A stretch of 17,542 bases of DNA from Sedimenticola_A endophacoides (GCA_003062345.1 PQCO01000243.1:1-17542); one strand, 5' to 3'. Counted from the first letter of the stretch, positions 7,886-15,365 are shown. A program made the numbers and translations. Notes: generated by a model from the letters alone, not told the origin.

Positions 7886-8057
7886 GATCTGTTCTCCTGG
7901 TTTCTCAGCAGCGGGGAGGATAGACATTTCCCGGGATGGAGACAAGGGCGGTGGGTTGCGCCTTGTCATGGCGCTGTGGCGCCTGATTGCGTAGAGTGGA
8001 CGGGATGAATGTCGGCGGGCGCCGGATTCAAGACCAGCCGTGGAGGAGCGAGAGGAT

Positions 8058-8291
8058 ATGTCAGTGAGATTGATGGTGCTGCCGGGAGAGGATCCGGCCA
8101 ACAGCCGCCTGTTGCGCATCCCCGAGGATATGCGCGAGCAGGAGGCCTATCGTCACGTCACCGGGGTGATCGCGGCGGTGCAGGAGCGCAACGCCAACTG
8201 CGGTTGGGACGAGGTGATGGACGCCCTGGAGGAGCACGGCTTCGAGGAGGAGGCGTTCGTCCTCGGGCCGACCCTGGTGTGCGGCCACTGA
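8058..8291 (+). CDS. Small acidic protein of unknown function (77 residues)
   Basis: I do not recognise this family. The protein is acidic, with no signal peptide or TM segment. It contains a LLRIPEDM segment, a likely amphipathic helix with EAYRHVTGVIAAVQ, a WDEVMDALEEHGFEEE helix, and ends VCGH with a Cys and a His near the tip. ATG 8058 is preceded by a purine-rich GGAGGAGCGAGAGG ribosome site (8042-8055). Codon use matches the neighbours and the frame is clean. It is divergent from the FabD-like gene (172-nt shared upstream region) and converges on feoC with 14 nt between the stops. A real gene is likely from its start signal and protein-like composition, but homology is not shown. Confidence 0.62.
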   Translation: MSVRLMVLPGEDPANSRLLRIPEDMREQEAYRHVTGVIAAVQERNANCGWDEVMDALEEHGFEEEAFVLGPTLVCGH

Positions 8292-8305
8292 GGGCGGCGG
8301 GCCTT

Positions 8306-8584
8306 TCAGTGGTGCCTTCCCGGTGACGGGCAAATAAGGGGCGGCGGGGCCGGATCCCGGTCCTCACCCAGCCACTGGTAGATCTCCGTGGCGTTCGCCG
8401 GGCACTCGCCGCAGCCACTGCCGCAGGCGCTGCCGAGGCGGTATTTGCGCACCTCCCCCTTGCGGATCCAGGTCTCCAGCATGCCCCGGACCGCGTCGGG
8501 CTCGCTCCCCACGTGCAGGGCGATGTCGGCCAGGGTGGCCTGACCGCGCTGGCGCAGGTACGCCTTGATCCGTCCCAGGATCAT
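8306..8584 (-). CDS. feoC: FeoC-like winged-helix protein of the ferrous iron system
   Basis: Small cytoplasmic partner of FeoB, proposed in enterobacteria to bind an Fe-S cluster and to regulate FeoB stability or activity. In 92 residues: an N-terminal winged-helix domain (ILGRIKAYLRQRGQATLADIA..., then RKGEVRKYRLG at ~41-51) and a wing with Cys54, Cys58 and Cys61 in a CGSGCGEC segment. A fourth Cys near residue 85 sits in a proline-rich tail ending in two His. The start ATG overlaps the feoB stop as ATGA, a translational-coupling arrangement. Longer in-frame starts (up to 8674) lie inside feoB and lack similarity. The cysteine spacing differs somewhat from enterobacterial FeoC, so cluster binding is inferred. 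Confidence 0.85.
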   Translation of the reverse strand: MILGRIKAYLRQRGQATLADIALHVGSEPDAVRGMLETWIRKGEVRKYRLGSACGSGCGECPANATEIYQWLGEDRDPAPPPLICPSPGRHH

Positions 8585-10878
8585 GCGCCGTTCCCGGCTC
8601 GCGCGCCCCGGCGGCTCCAGAGCCGCAGCCCGACGATCACCGCCGCCACCGCCAGGGTCATGGCGAGGATCCACAGCGTGGCGGCGCGCGGGTGGGCCGC
8701 ATAGCTGGCGGCCTGGTAGTAGATGGTGGCGGTGGCATAGGCCACGCCGGTGGTCCAGGCCACCACGAACAGCGCCCAGGCACCCCCCGCCTCGCGGCGG
8801 ATCGCGCCCATGGTGGCCACGCAGGGGGCGTAGAGCAGGATGAACAGCAGGTAGGCGAAGGCGCCCGCCTGGCCGTCGAAGCGTGCCGCCATGGCCCCGA
8901 AGGTGCCGCTGTTGACCTGCTGTGCGCGGGCGGCGGCCTGGGGATCGTCGATCGCTCCCAGGTTCATGCTCAGGGGGTCGAGGAGGGTCTCGCGCAGGGC
9001 GCTGAGGTTCTCCCCTATGCTGGCGAGCGCCTGGCGCAGACTCGCAACCAGGTCAAAGGGCTGCTCGGCGCGCGCGCCACCGGCGTCCTGCACCGCCAGC
9101 TGGGTATAGAGGGTGTCCAGGGTGCCCACCACCACCTCCTTGGCCAGCACGCCGGTGAAGATGCCGATGGTGGCGGGCCAGTTCTCCTCCTTGATGCCGA
9201 TCGGCGCGAGCAGCGGGGTCAGCACCTTGGCTGCCGCGCTCAGCACCGAGTGCTCGCTGTCGTTGTTGCCGAAGCTGCCGTCGGTGCCGATGGAGTTCAG
9301 GGTGTTGATGATCAGCACCATCACCACAATCACCTTGCCTGCGTCCTTGATAAACAGCTTGACCCGGTCCCAGGTGCGCAGGGCGACCCCCTTGAGCGTC
9401 GGCAGGTGGTACGGGGGGAGTTCCATCATGAAGCCGGTGCTGTCGCCCGAGAGCAGGGTGCGGCGCATGATCAGCCCAGTCAGCACCGCCACGGCGATAC
9501 CGATGAGATAGAGCAGGAATACCAGATTCTGGCCGTTCGCGGGGAAAAAGGCGGCGGCAAACAGGGCGTACACCGGCAGGCGCGCGCCGCAGGACATGAA
9601 GGGGTTCATCAGGATGGTCAGCTTGCGCTCGCGCTGGTTCTCCAGGGTGCGGGTGGCCATCACCGCCGGGACGTTGCACCCGAAGCCGACGATCAGGGGC
9701 ACGAAGGCCTTGCCGGGCAGGCCGACGGCGCGCATCGCCCGGTCCATCACGAAGGCGGCGCGGGCCATGTAGCCGGTGTCTTCCAGGACCGAGAGAAACA
9801 GGTAGAGGCAGGCGATGATCGGGATAAAGGTGGAGACCACCTGGATACCCCCCCCGACCCCCTCGGCGAGCAGTAGCGTCAGCCACTCGGGGCTGCCGAG
9901 GCCGCGCAGCCAGTGGCCGAGGCCGTCCACCGCCAAGGCCCCCACCGCGATATCGAAAAAATCGATGAAGGCGCCGCCCAGGTTGATGGTGAACATGAAC
10001 ATCAGGTACATCACCAGCAGGAAGATGGGGATGCCGGCCAGGCGGTGCAGGATGATCCGGTCGATCTGGTCCGAGGCGGTCTTGTCCAGCCGCCCGTGCT
10101 CGCGCAGCACCCGCTGGGTGATGGCGTGGGCGTGGCTGTAGCGGGCGTCGGCGATGTGGATGTCGACCTCCTCGCCGGCCCGGTCGGCAATCACCTGGCG
10201 CCAGTGGGCAACCCGCTGGCGCAGCGGGGCGTCGGCCAGGGAGAGGGCGTACTGATCGCCCTCCAGCAGCTTCAGACCGAGCCAGCGCAGGTTGGCCTGG
10301 TCGCTCTTGCCCGTCAACTGGGGTGCGAGATCGGCCATCGCCTGCTCCACGCTGTCCTCGTGGGCCACCTCGAAGCGGGTCTCCTGCCCCTGGGCGGCGA
10401 CCTCGCGGATGCGCTGCCGCAGCTCACCGAGCCCTTCGCCGGAGACCGCCACCACCGGCACCACCGGGCAGCCCAACTCCCGGGCCAGCTGATCGGTGTC
10501 GACCAGGATGCCGCGCTTGCGCGCCACATCCATCATGTTCAGGGCGATCACCATGGGGATGCCCATCTCCCGCAACTGGATGGTGAAGTAGAGATTGCGC
10601 TCCAGGTTGGAGGCGTCGAGGACGTTGACGATCAGCCCCGCCTCGCGGGAGAGGAGGTAGTCGCGGGTCACCTGTTCGTCGAGCGAGGAGGCGTCCAGGG
10701 AGTAGATGCCCGGCAGGTCCACCACCGTGATGTCGGTGCCATCGAGATTGAAGCGCCCCTCTTTACGATCCACCGTCACACCGGGCCAGTTTCCGGTCTT
10801 CTGGCGGATGCCTGTGAAGGCGTTGAACAGGGCGGACTTGCCGCAGTTTGGGTTGCCTCCGAGGGCGATGGTCAGCAC
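8581..10878 (-). CDS. feoB: Ferrous iron transporter FeoB
   Basis: GTP-driven Fe(II) uptake across the inner membrane. The 765 residues match full-length FeoB (E. coli 773). The N-terminal G domain shows G1 GNPNCGKS (8-15), the G2 Thr in GVTVDRKEG, G3 DLPG (54-57), G4 NMMD (114-117) and a G5-like AVSGEGL (~144-150). A helical GDI region follows (~165-270), then the membrane part with two Gate repeats, including the conserved Cys segments GFGCNVPAVMATRTL and SCGARLPVYALF, and late TM helices. The start is GTG 10878, with AGGGAG about 8 nt upstream at the end of feoA. It lies 12 nt after feoA and overlaps feoC, so feoABC is one operon. No key residue is missing. Confidence 0.98.
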   Translation of the reverse strand: MLTIALGGNPNCGKSALFNAFTGIRQKTGNWPGVTVDRKEGRFNLDGTDITVVDLPGIYSLDASSLDEQVTRDYLLSREAGLIVNVLDASNLERNLYFTIQLREMGIPMVIALNMMDVARKRGILVDTDQLARELGCPVVPVVAVSGEGLGELRQRIREVAAQGQETRFEVAHEDSVEQAMADLAPQLTGKSDQANLRWLGLKLLEGDQYALSLADAPLRQRVAHWRQVIADRAGEEVDIHIADARYSHAHAITQRVLREHGRLDKTASDQIDRIILHRLAGIPIFLLVMYLMFMFTINLGGAFIDFFDIAVGALAVDGLGHWLRGLGSPEWLTLLLAEGVGGGIQVVSTFIPIIACLYLFLSVLEDTGYMARAAFVMDRAMRAVGLPGKAFVPLIVGFGCNVPAVMATRTLENQRERKLTILMNPFMSCGARLPVYALFAAAFFPANGQNLVFLLYLIGIAVAVLTGLIMRRTLLSGDSTGFMMELPPYHLPTLKGVALRTWDRVKLFIKDAGKVIVVMVLIINTLNSIGTDGSFGNNDSEHSVLSAAAKVLTPLLAPIGIKEENWPATIGIFTGVLAKEVVVGTLDTLYTQLAVQDAGGARAEQPFDLVASLRQALASIGENLSALRETLLDPLSMNLGAIDDPQAAARAQQVNSGTFGAMAARFDGQAGAFAYLLFILLYAPCVATMGAIRREAGGAWALFVVAWTTGVAYATATIYYQAASYAAHPRAATLWILAMTLAVAAVIVGLRLWSRRGARAGNGA

Positions 10879-10890
10879 GGCCGGGGCTCC

Positions 10891-11118
10891 CTAGAGAAGA
10901 TGGACCAGAACCTTGTCGGCGACCCCGGCACCCAAGGCGACCCGGGTGCCGGCGGTGGCGACCACCACGCCCCGTCTGCGCTGTTGCAGCAGGTGGATCC
11001 GGGTGCCCACCCGCAGCCCCAGGCTCAGCAGCTTGCGGGCCATGGCGGGGTCACCGTCGATACCCGCGATCCGGGCATCGGTTCCGGCTGGCAGGTTGGG
11101 CAGGGGAATGGGGTTCAC
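10891..11118 (-). CDS. feoA: FeoA, SH3-like partner of FeoB
   Basis: Small cytoplasmic SH3-fold protein needed for FeoB-dependent ferrous iron uptake. Its 75 residues carry the family features: a leading LPAGTDARIAGIDGD segment, the LLSLGLRVGTRIHLLQ core and a C-terminal VALGAGVADKVLV stretch. The start is GTG with only a weak upstream GGTGAAG site. It is the first gene of feoABC, directly downstream of the promoter and Fur-box region. Confidence 0.92.
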   Translation of the reverse strand: MNPIPLPNLPAGTDARIAGIDGDPAMARKLLSLGLRVGTRIHLLQQRRRGVVVATAGTRVALGAGVADKVLVHLL

Positions 11119-11149
11119 GGCGGCTTCACCAGGGGCGGTAGGGCTAAAT

Positions 11150-11168
11150 AAGAATGATTACCATTTAG
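11150..11168. promoter_or_regulatory. Fur box upstream of feoA
   Basis: AAGAATGATTACCATTTAG matches the 19-bp Fur consensus GATAATGATAATCATTATC at 12 of 19 positions, including the AATGAT core and CATT half. It lies 31 bp upstream of the feoA start, where bound Fe-Fur would block transcription of feoABC under iron sufficiency. The role is established for feo in other gammaproteobacteria and inferred here. Confidence 0.72.
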
Positions 11169-11186
11169 ATCGATCTTAGCACCCGA

Positions 11187-11214
11187 AGTATATAAGAATC
11201 AACTTAAACGGCAA
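11187..11214 (-). promoter_or_regulatory. Candidate sigma70 promoter of feoABC
   Basis: On the - strand, -35 TTGCCG (11209-11214) and -10 TATACT (11187-11192, 5 of 6) are 16 nt apart, in a locally AT-rich patch. The Fur box lies 18 bp downstream of the -10, around and after the expected transcription start. An overlapping alternative is TTGATT - 18 nt - TAAGAT. Confidence 0.5.
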
Positions 11215-11458
11215 GGGAAATCATCCGTGGGTGATCGCACTCGATCCGCTGGTCTGTTTGCCCTGCCTTGGGCAGTCGAATCCAACCTCTGGCGGGGACG
11301 GTTTGACACGCTGGGTGGGTTGGGTGACTTCAAAGGGAGAAACGGATCCGACTCAATATCCGGCATTAGAGACGAATAGTGGCATCAACGTAATCAGCAG
11401 GAAATAGCGGAGCCACCCGTCCCGGCCGGGGGCGGATGGCGGCAGTGGGCGAGGCGGG

Positions 11459-11773
11459 TCAGGCCTCGAGGATTGCGATGATGCGGCAGGCGACGGAGAA
11501 GCCGTCCTGTCGGGACTCTTGCTCGTCCGGGGGGGTGCAGCGCAACACCTCCAGGTGAGCGCGCAGCGGGGGGGTGGCGGAGGTGCCCGGGGGCAGGATC
11601 AGCTCGGCCCGCGTACCGGGGGGGATCGGTTCGTCGCACTCCATTAGCACTCCGACGGCGCTGAGATCGACCACCGTGACCGCCTGTTCGCGCTCCTCGT
11701 CGGCACGCCGCAGGGTGCCGCCGGCGCGGATCGGCATGCGGTGGAAGGTACGTTGCTCGGACGGATTCAACAT
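11459..11773 (-). CDS. Stand-alone PilZ-domain protein, predicted c-di-GMP receptor
   Basis: Single-domain PilZ protein of 104 residues. Both binding signatures are intact: RxxxR (RTFHR, residues 8-12) and DxSxxG (DLSAVG, 36-41), so c-di-GMP binding is expected. Such proteins act as cytoplasmic c-di-GMP sensors that regulate motility, polysaccharide or other targets; the target is not evident here. The rest is a beta-barrel pattern (TVVDLS, GVLMEC, RAELILPPG, HLEVLRC, FSVACRII). ATG 11773 has a perfect AGGAGG site 7 nt upstream. It is 18 nt after the membrane methyltransferase-like gene and is the last gene of the ppk2 operon. The GGDEF-EAL enzyme at 4219-6897 is a possible ligand source, by inference. 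Confidence 0.87.
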   Translation of the reverse strand: MLNPSEQRTFHRMPIRAGGTLRRADEEREQAVTVVDLSAVGVLMECDEPIPPGTRAELILPPGTSATPPLRAHLEVLRCTPPDEQESRQDGFSVACRIIAILEA

Positions 11774-11791
11774 GGTCTGCCCTCCTGATTG

Positions 11792-12481
11792 TTAGTCCTG
11801 ACAGCGGCTGTTTTGGCGGTTACTTGAAGGCTTGCCGTGGAGTGTGCCCGCTCGGCCCGGTGCTGCCGCCCGGTCCGGCGGGAGGCGGCGCCAGGGCCGG
11901 GGGATCAGCCCGGGGACCCGCTCCTGGTAACGGCGGTAGCGCTCCCCATGGTAGATCAGCAGCTTGCGCTCCTCAAGCCGGGAGCCTGCGAACAGGTAGA
12001 GGGTCGCCAGCAGGGCCGCGAGGAGGAGGCCGGGGGTCATCTCCCGGGTCCAGATCAGCACCAGCCCGAGACTGTACCAGGGGTGGCGCACATAGTGGTG
12101 CAGGGGGGAGAGGTGCAATCGCTCCTGATCCTCCACCCGCTGTTCGTGGCTCCGCCACTGGCGCAGGCCGATGAACTCCCCGAGGTCGTAGTGGCGGCCG
12201 GTCCAGAAAAAACCGGCCAGGGCGAGCAGGGCCAGGGCGTTGCTCAACCACCGGGCCGGCCCCTCCCAGCGCCATAGATAATCCCCGGGGGCAGTGTAGG
12301 TGAGATACAGGGGCGGGATCAGCAGCAGTAGCGCCAGGGCGTTGTACAGCAGGCGGTAGGCGGGCACCGCCCGGGGCCAGCGCCGGGCGACCCGGCGCTT
12401 GACCTGGAGCGATGCCAGCAGGGAGTGGAGCAGGAAATAGAGTGTCCAGGCTGCCGCCAGGAGCAGCAGATGGCGCTCCAT
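11792..12481 (-). CDS. Membrane protein of the PEMT/isoprenylcysteine methyltransferase-like (NnrU-like) group
   Basis: Inner-membrane protein of 229 residues with about four to five hydrophobic segments (near 4-23, 43-62, 78-95, 136-165). Its C-terminal half has the signature of PEMT/ICMT-type integral membrane methyltransferases: VRHPWY (131-136), a paired acidic LEERKLL (169-175) and GERYRRYQERVPGLIP (179-193). In characterised ICMT the equivalent RHP and EE residues contact S-adenosylmethionine. The N-terminal LYFLLHSLLAS segment resembles NnrU-type proteins. The substrate is unknown. The tail after residue 200 is basic and probably disordered. The ATG directly abuts the ppk2 stop (TGA then ATG), so the two are translationally coupled. 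Confidence 0.8.
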   Translation of the reverse strand: MERHLLLLAAAWTLYFLLHSLLASLQVKRRVARRWPRAVPAYRLLYNALALLLLIPPLYLTYTAPGDYLWRWEGPARWLSNALALLALAGFFWTGRHYDLGEFIGLRQWRSHEQRVEDQERLHLSPLHHYVRHPWYSLGLVLIWTREMTPGLLLAALLATLYLFAGSRLEERKLLIYHGERYRRYQERVPGLIPRPWRRLPPDRAAAPGRAGTLHGKPSSNRQNSRCQD

Positions 12482-13438
12482 TCAGCTGATGAATTTTCCG
12501 CCGCGCAGGCGCTGTGCCTCCATGTGCTCCAGCTCCCGGGAACCGGAGACGACGATGTCCGGGTCGGGGACGAAGTTCAGCTCGGTGTTGAAGCGCTCGT
12601 AGGGGACTGCGTTGAGGATCACCTTCATGGCGTTGAGGCGTGCCAGGTGCTTGTCATTGGAGCGGATGATGGTCCACGGGGCGTGGGTGGTGTGGGTTTT
12701 CTTCATCATCTCGTACTTGACGTTGGTGAATTCGTCCCAGCGCTCCTGGGCCTGGACATCGACCTCGCTCAGCTTCCACTGGCGCAACGGGTCGTTCTTG
12801 CGGCGGTCGAAGCGCCGTGCCTGCTCATCCTTGGTAACACTGAAGTAGAGCTTGACCAGGGTGGTGCCCTGGCGTACCAGATCCTTTTCGAAGCCGGTCA
12901 CCCCGCGCATGAAGTTCTTGTACTCCTTCTCGGTGCAGAAACCGAAGACCGGTTCCACCATGGCGCGGTTGTACCAGCTACGGTCGAACAGTACCACCTC
13001 GCCGCCGCGCGGGAGCTGGGTGACATACTTTTGGAAAAACCACTGGGTGCGCTGATTCTCGGTGGGCTTGCCCAGGGCCACGACCCGGTAGTGCTTCTCG
13101 TTCATGTAGCGGGTGACCCGGCGGATGGTGCCGCCCTTGCCGGCGGCGTCGCGCCCCTCGAACAGGATGACCATCTTGCCGCCGGTCTCCTCCAGGTACT
13201 GCTGCAGGCGGATCAACTCTGCCTGATAGGGCTTGAGTTCCTCCTCCCGGCGGTAGCGGCGCACGGCCTTGCGGTTGTCCTTTTTCAGCTTGGCGACGTT
13301 CCCCTCCATGGCGCGATAGGCCTGCATCATCTCGCTGATGCTGATCTTTTCGCCATTGAGTTCCACCGTGTCCGTCGATCCGGTTTCGTTTTCTGCATCG
13401 TCCGCTTCCACCACTTTCAGCTCTTTCCCGTCAGTCAT
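12482..13438 (-). CDS. ppk2: Polyphosphate kinase 2 (class I, single domain)
   Basis: Transfers phosphate between polyphosphate and nucleotides, usually making NTP from NDP, in the cytoplasm. In 318 residues: an acidic non-conserved N-terminus (~1-35), PYQAELIRLQQYL (~70-82), Walker A GRDAAGKGGT (95-104), a Walker B-like FDRSWYNRA (151-159), and the basic lid region RRFDRRKNDPLRQWKLS. The C-terminal segment with APWTIIRSNDK is present. All known catalytic segments of the family are intact. One-domain length fits class I; ADP- versus GDP-preference cannot be told. The ATG has a GGGAG site ~10 nt upstream. It is first in a - strand operon with the membrane methyltransferase-like gene and the PilZ gene, behind an AT-rich promoter region. 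Confidence 0.95.
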   Translation of the reverse strand: MTDGKELKVVEADDAENETGSTDTVELNGEKISISEMMQAYRAMEGNVAKLKKDNRKAVRRYRREEELKPYQAELIRLQQYLEETGGKMVILFEGRDAAGKGGTIRRVTRYMNEKHYRVVALGKPTENQRTQWFFQKYVTQLPRGGEVVLFDRSWYNRAMVEPVFGFCTEKEYKNFMRGVTGFEKDLVRQGTTLVKLYFSVTKDEQARRFDRRKNDPLRQWKLSEVDVQAQERWDEFTNVKYEMMKKTHTTHAPWTIIRSNDKHLARLNAMKVILNAVPYERFNTELNFVPDPDIVVSGSRELEHMEAQRLRGGKFIS

Positions 13439-13480
13439 CTGATCGTCACTCCCAGTCTAAAATCATCAAAGCAAATCCAC

Positions 13481-13503
13481 GGTTATCCGCTTGTTAGATA
13501 ACC
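13481..13503. promoter_or_regulatory. Perfect dyad upstream of ppk2, operator candidate
   Basis: GGTTATC (13481-13487) and GATAACC (13497-13503) form a perfect 7-bp inverted repeat with a 9-nt spacer, 42 nt before the ppk2 start. A -10-like TACAAT (- strand, 13509-13514) lies just upstream, so the dyad would cover the transcription start: the typical place of a repressor operator. It could instead be a leader hairpin. The regulator is unknown and no -35 is convincing. Confidence 0.42.
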
Positions 13504-13550
13504 ATTTGATTGTATATCGAAATGAGGTAAAGAATCATTAACTGCGCACA

Positions 13551-13562
13551 TAAAATATTTTA
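13551..13562. repeat. 12-bp AT palindrome at the clc stop codon
   Basis: TAAAATATTTTA is a perfect palindrome that includes the - strand TAA stop of the ClC gene. It marks the edge of an AT-rich spacer (13439-13559) in an otherwise GC-rich window. It may be a UP-like or DNA-bending element for the ppk2 promoter, or chance. Confidence 0.3.
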
Positions 13563-15308
13563 ATAGTGATAGGCCGATTCAATCTGTTCGCGGGTCAGAA
13601 CCCCATAAATTCGGATAATGGCCGGGGCGGTCATGCGTTTCACGTAGAGGGCCTCGGCGCCGCTCGCGCGCAGCGCCTCCAGCGCCTCCTGGAGGGTGGC
13701 GCGCAGCTCCACCCCGGCCAGCTGGTAGCGTCGTGCCGGGATCTCCAGCAGATCCACCTCGCCGTCGCTGTTCTCTTTCATCCAGGCCGCCAGGTCCACG
13801 GCCGGCATCAGCACCGAGGGGCCATGCTCATCCTCGATCAGCAGCCACTCGGGTTCGGCGGCGAGGGTGAGCTCGGCCCTCTCGCGCGTGACCCGCGTCC
13901 CGGGACGCGCGAAGCGCTTGCTCATCACCCCGGCGACGCCGGTACGGCGCAGGGTCTGCAGCACCGGGTTGGCCTGGTAGTCCATGCCGCCCGCGCGCAG
14001 CATGGCGATGAACAGCGACTCTTTACGAAACAGCTCGCTGGCGGTGAGTCCGGCGACCACGATCACCAGCATTCCCGGCATGATCAGCTGTGGGCTGTGG
14101 GTCAGCTCCATCATGGCGGTGAGGGCGGCCAGGGGCGCCTGTAGACTGGCCCCCATCATCGCCCCCATGCCGAGCAGGGCGTAAAGGCCGGGATCGAGCC
14201 CCAGGCCCGGCAGCGCCAGGTTCAGCAGGTGCGCCACCAGACTGCCGAGCACGGCGCCGATGAACAGCGAGGGGCCGATCATGCCACCGGGGATACCGAG
14301 CCCGATGCAGGCGGCGCTGGCGGTCATCTTGGCCAGTACCAATACCAGCAGCAGCCCGAGCCCGAGCCCGCCCGTTAGGGCCGCGTCGACCGTGTCGTAG
14401 CCGATCCCCATCACCTGGGGCACCCAGAGCGCGATCGCGCCCACCACCAGCCCCGCAAGGGTGGTGCGCTGCCAGAACGGGAGCCGTCTGCCGAACTGGG
14501 CGCTGGACTGCAGCATCTGCACGAACAGGGCGGCGGCGCTGCCGGTCACCAGCCCCAGCAGCAGCCACACCGGCAACTCGGCGAGGGAGCCGGGGCGCAG
14601 TGCGGGGATATTGAAGGCCGGTTCGGCGCCGAATACCGCCACCGACAGGGCGGTGGCGCTGCCGGCGGCGAGGATCACCGGGATGAAGCTGGCCAGGGTG
14701 TACTCCATCATCACCACCTCCAGGGAGAAGATCACACCGGCCAGGGGGGTGTTGAAGGAGGCGGCGATACCCGCCGCGACACCGCAGCCGACCAGGGTGC
14801 GGATGCTGTTGTTGGGCAGTCCCAGCGCCTGCCCCAGGAGGCTGCCGCCGGCCGCCCCGAGATAGATATGGGGTCCCTCCCGTCCCACCGAATGGCCGCT
14901 TACGATGGTCAGGGCGGCACCGGCGAACTGCAGCAGGGACTCGCGCAGCGAAAGATAGCCCTGGTGGTAGGCCATGCGCTCCATTACCCGCGCCACGCCC
15001 AGTACGTGCAGCCCCCGGCCGTGACGGTGAAACAGCCAGCCGATCAGTGCGCCGCCCCCGAGCGGCAGGGCGAGGCGCAGCCAGGGGGGCAGCGCCTCGT
15101 AGGCCTCGGCCCCCGGCAGCAAGCCCGCCTGTGCCCCCTCGACGGCGAGGCGGAACAACAGGATCACCCCGCCCGCGACCATCCCGGTGGCCAGACCGAG
15201 CAGGGCCAGCTGGATCAGGGCATCGGGACGCGCCAGGTGCAGGCGCCACTCGTCCAGGCGCTCGCCGAGCCGCTCACCCATCCGTATCCTTCGACCCGAT
15301 CTGTTCAT
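13560..15308 (-). CDS. ClC-family chloride channel/transporter with C-terminal CBS-like region
   Basis: Inner-membrane anion transport protein of 582 residues. The ClC core (~30-425) shows GHSVGREGPHIYLG with the gating Glu144 (E. coli ClC-ec1 Glu148), NTPLAGVIFSLEVV, and GIPGGMIGPSLFIGA in place of the usual GIFAP-type filter segment. Two differences stand out. The filter motif GSGIP is not present where expected (GLHVLGVARV, 99 on). The position matching the internal proton glutamate Glu203 of ClC-ec1 appears to be Val (FSLEVV), as in ClC channels. Residues ~430-582 form a soluble tail with degenerate CBS-like features (GVAGVMSKR..., GVLTREQIESAYHY). ATG 15308 has AGGG 6 nt upstream; ATG 15281, with AAGGA, is an equally good start. 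It is divergent from the SAM methyltransferase gene by 57 nt. Confidence 0.93.
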   Translation of the reverse strand: MNRSGRRIRMGERLGERLDEWRLHLARPDALIQLALLGLATGMVAGGVILLFRLAVEGAQAGLLPGAEAYEALPPWLRLALPLGGGALIGWLFHRHGRGLHVLGVARVMERMAYHQGYLSLRESLLQFAGAALTIVSGHSVGREGPHIYLGAAGGSLLGQALGLPNNSIRTLVGCGVAAGIAASFNTPLAGVIFSLEVVMMEYTLASFIPVILAAGSATALSVAVFGAEPAFNIPALRPGSLAELPVWLLLGLVTGSAAALFVQMLQSSAQFGRRLPFWQRTTLAGLVVGAIALWVPQVMGIGYDTVDAALTGGLGLGLLLVLVLAKMTASAACIGLGIPGGMIGPSLFIGAVLGSLVAHLLNLALPGLGLDPGLYALLGMGAMMGASLQAPLAALTAMMELTHSPQLIMPGMLVIVVAGLTASELFRKESLFIAMLRAGGMDYQANPVLQTLRRTGVAGVMSKRFARPGTRVTRERAELTLAAEPEWLLIEDEHGPSVLMPAVDLAAWMKENSDGEVDLLEIPARRYQLAGVELRATLQEALEALRASGAEALYVKRMTAPAIIRIYGVLTREQIESAYHY

Positions 15309-15365
15309 CGGCCACCCTGAGCGTTACATTGTGCGCTGGTTTGATAATCAACCTGAGAGGATACC

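Larger units (their letters stand above)
11119..11458. other. 340-bp gene-free region between feoA and the PilZ gene
   Basis: The right part of the - strand feo promoter and its Fur box occupy 11140-11215. From about 11220 to 11458 I see no convincing frame, RNA gene or repeat. Near the PilZ end, 11414-11440 can fold into an imperfect hairpin around the palindrome CCCGGCCGGG (11421-11430), which could end the PilZ operon on the - strand; no clear T-run follows. Confidence 0.5.

Noticed and set aside
6869..8008. 379-codon open frame on the + strand opposite the FabD-like gene
   Set aside because: It is the mirror of a gene with clear catalytic motifs; the translation has no recognisable domain and the skewed composition of a GC-rich shadow frame.
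7886..8057. Promoters in the divergent gap between the acyltransferase and the 77-residue protein
   Set aside because: TTGTCA at 7963-7968 and TAGAGT near 7992 are 23 nt apart, too far for a sigma70 pair; the GGCGC/GCGCC hairpin at 7970-7983 is short and of unclear meaning.
8692..11151. Two long + strand open frames (394 and 412 codons) opposite feoB and feoA
   Set aside because: Rich in His, Gln, Gly and Ala with no domain pattern; fully explained as antisense shadows of feoB/feoA.
11260..11276. Short TGCCC/GGGCA inverted repeat in the feoA-PilZ gap
   Set aside because: Only a 5-bp stem; expected by chance in GC-rich DNA.
12425..13501. 358-codon + strand open frame opposite ppk2
   Set aside because: Shadow of PPK2; rich in Leu, Val and His without a known fold or a plausible start signal.
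14023..15249. 408-codon frame overlapping the ClC gene on the same strand
   Set aside because: Arg/Gly/Pro-rich translation typical of the wrong frame in GC-rich DNA; the other frame encodes a full ClC core.
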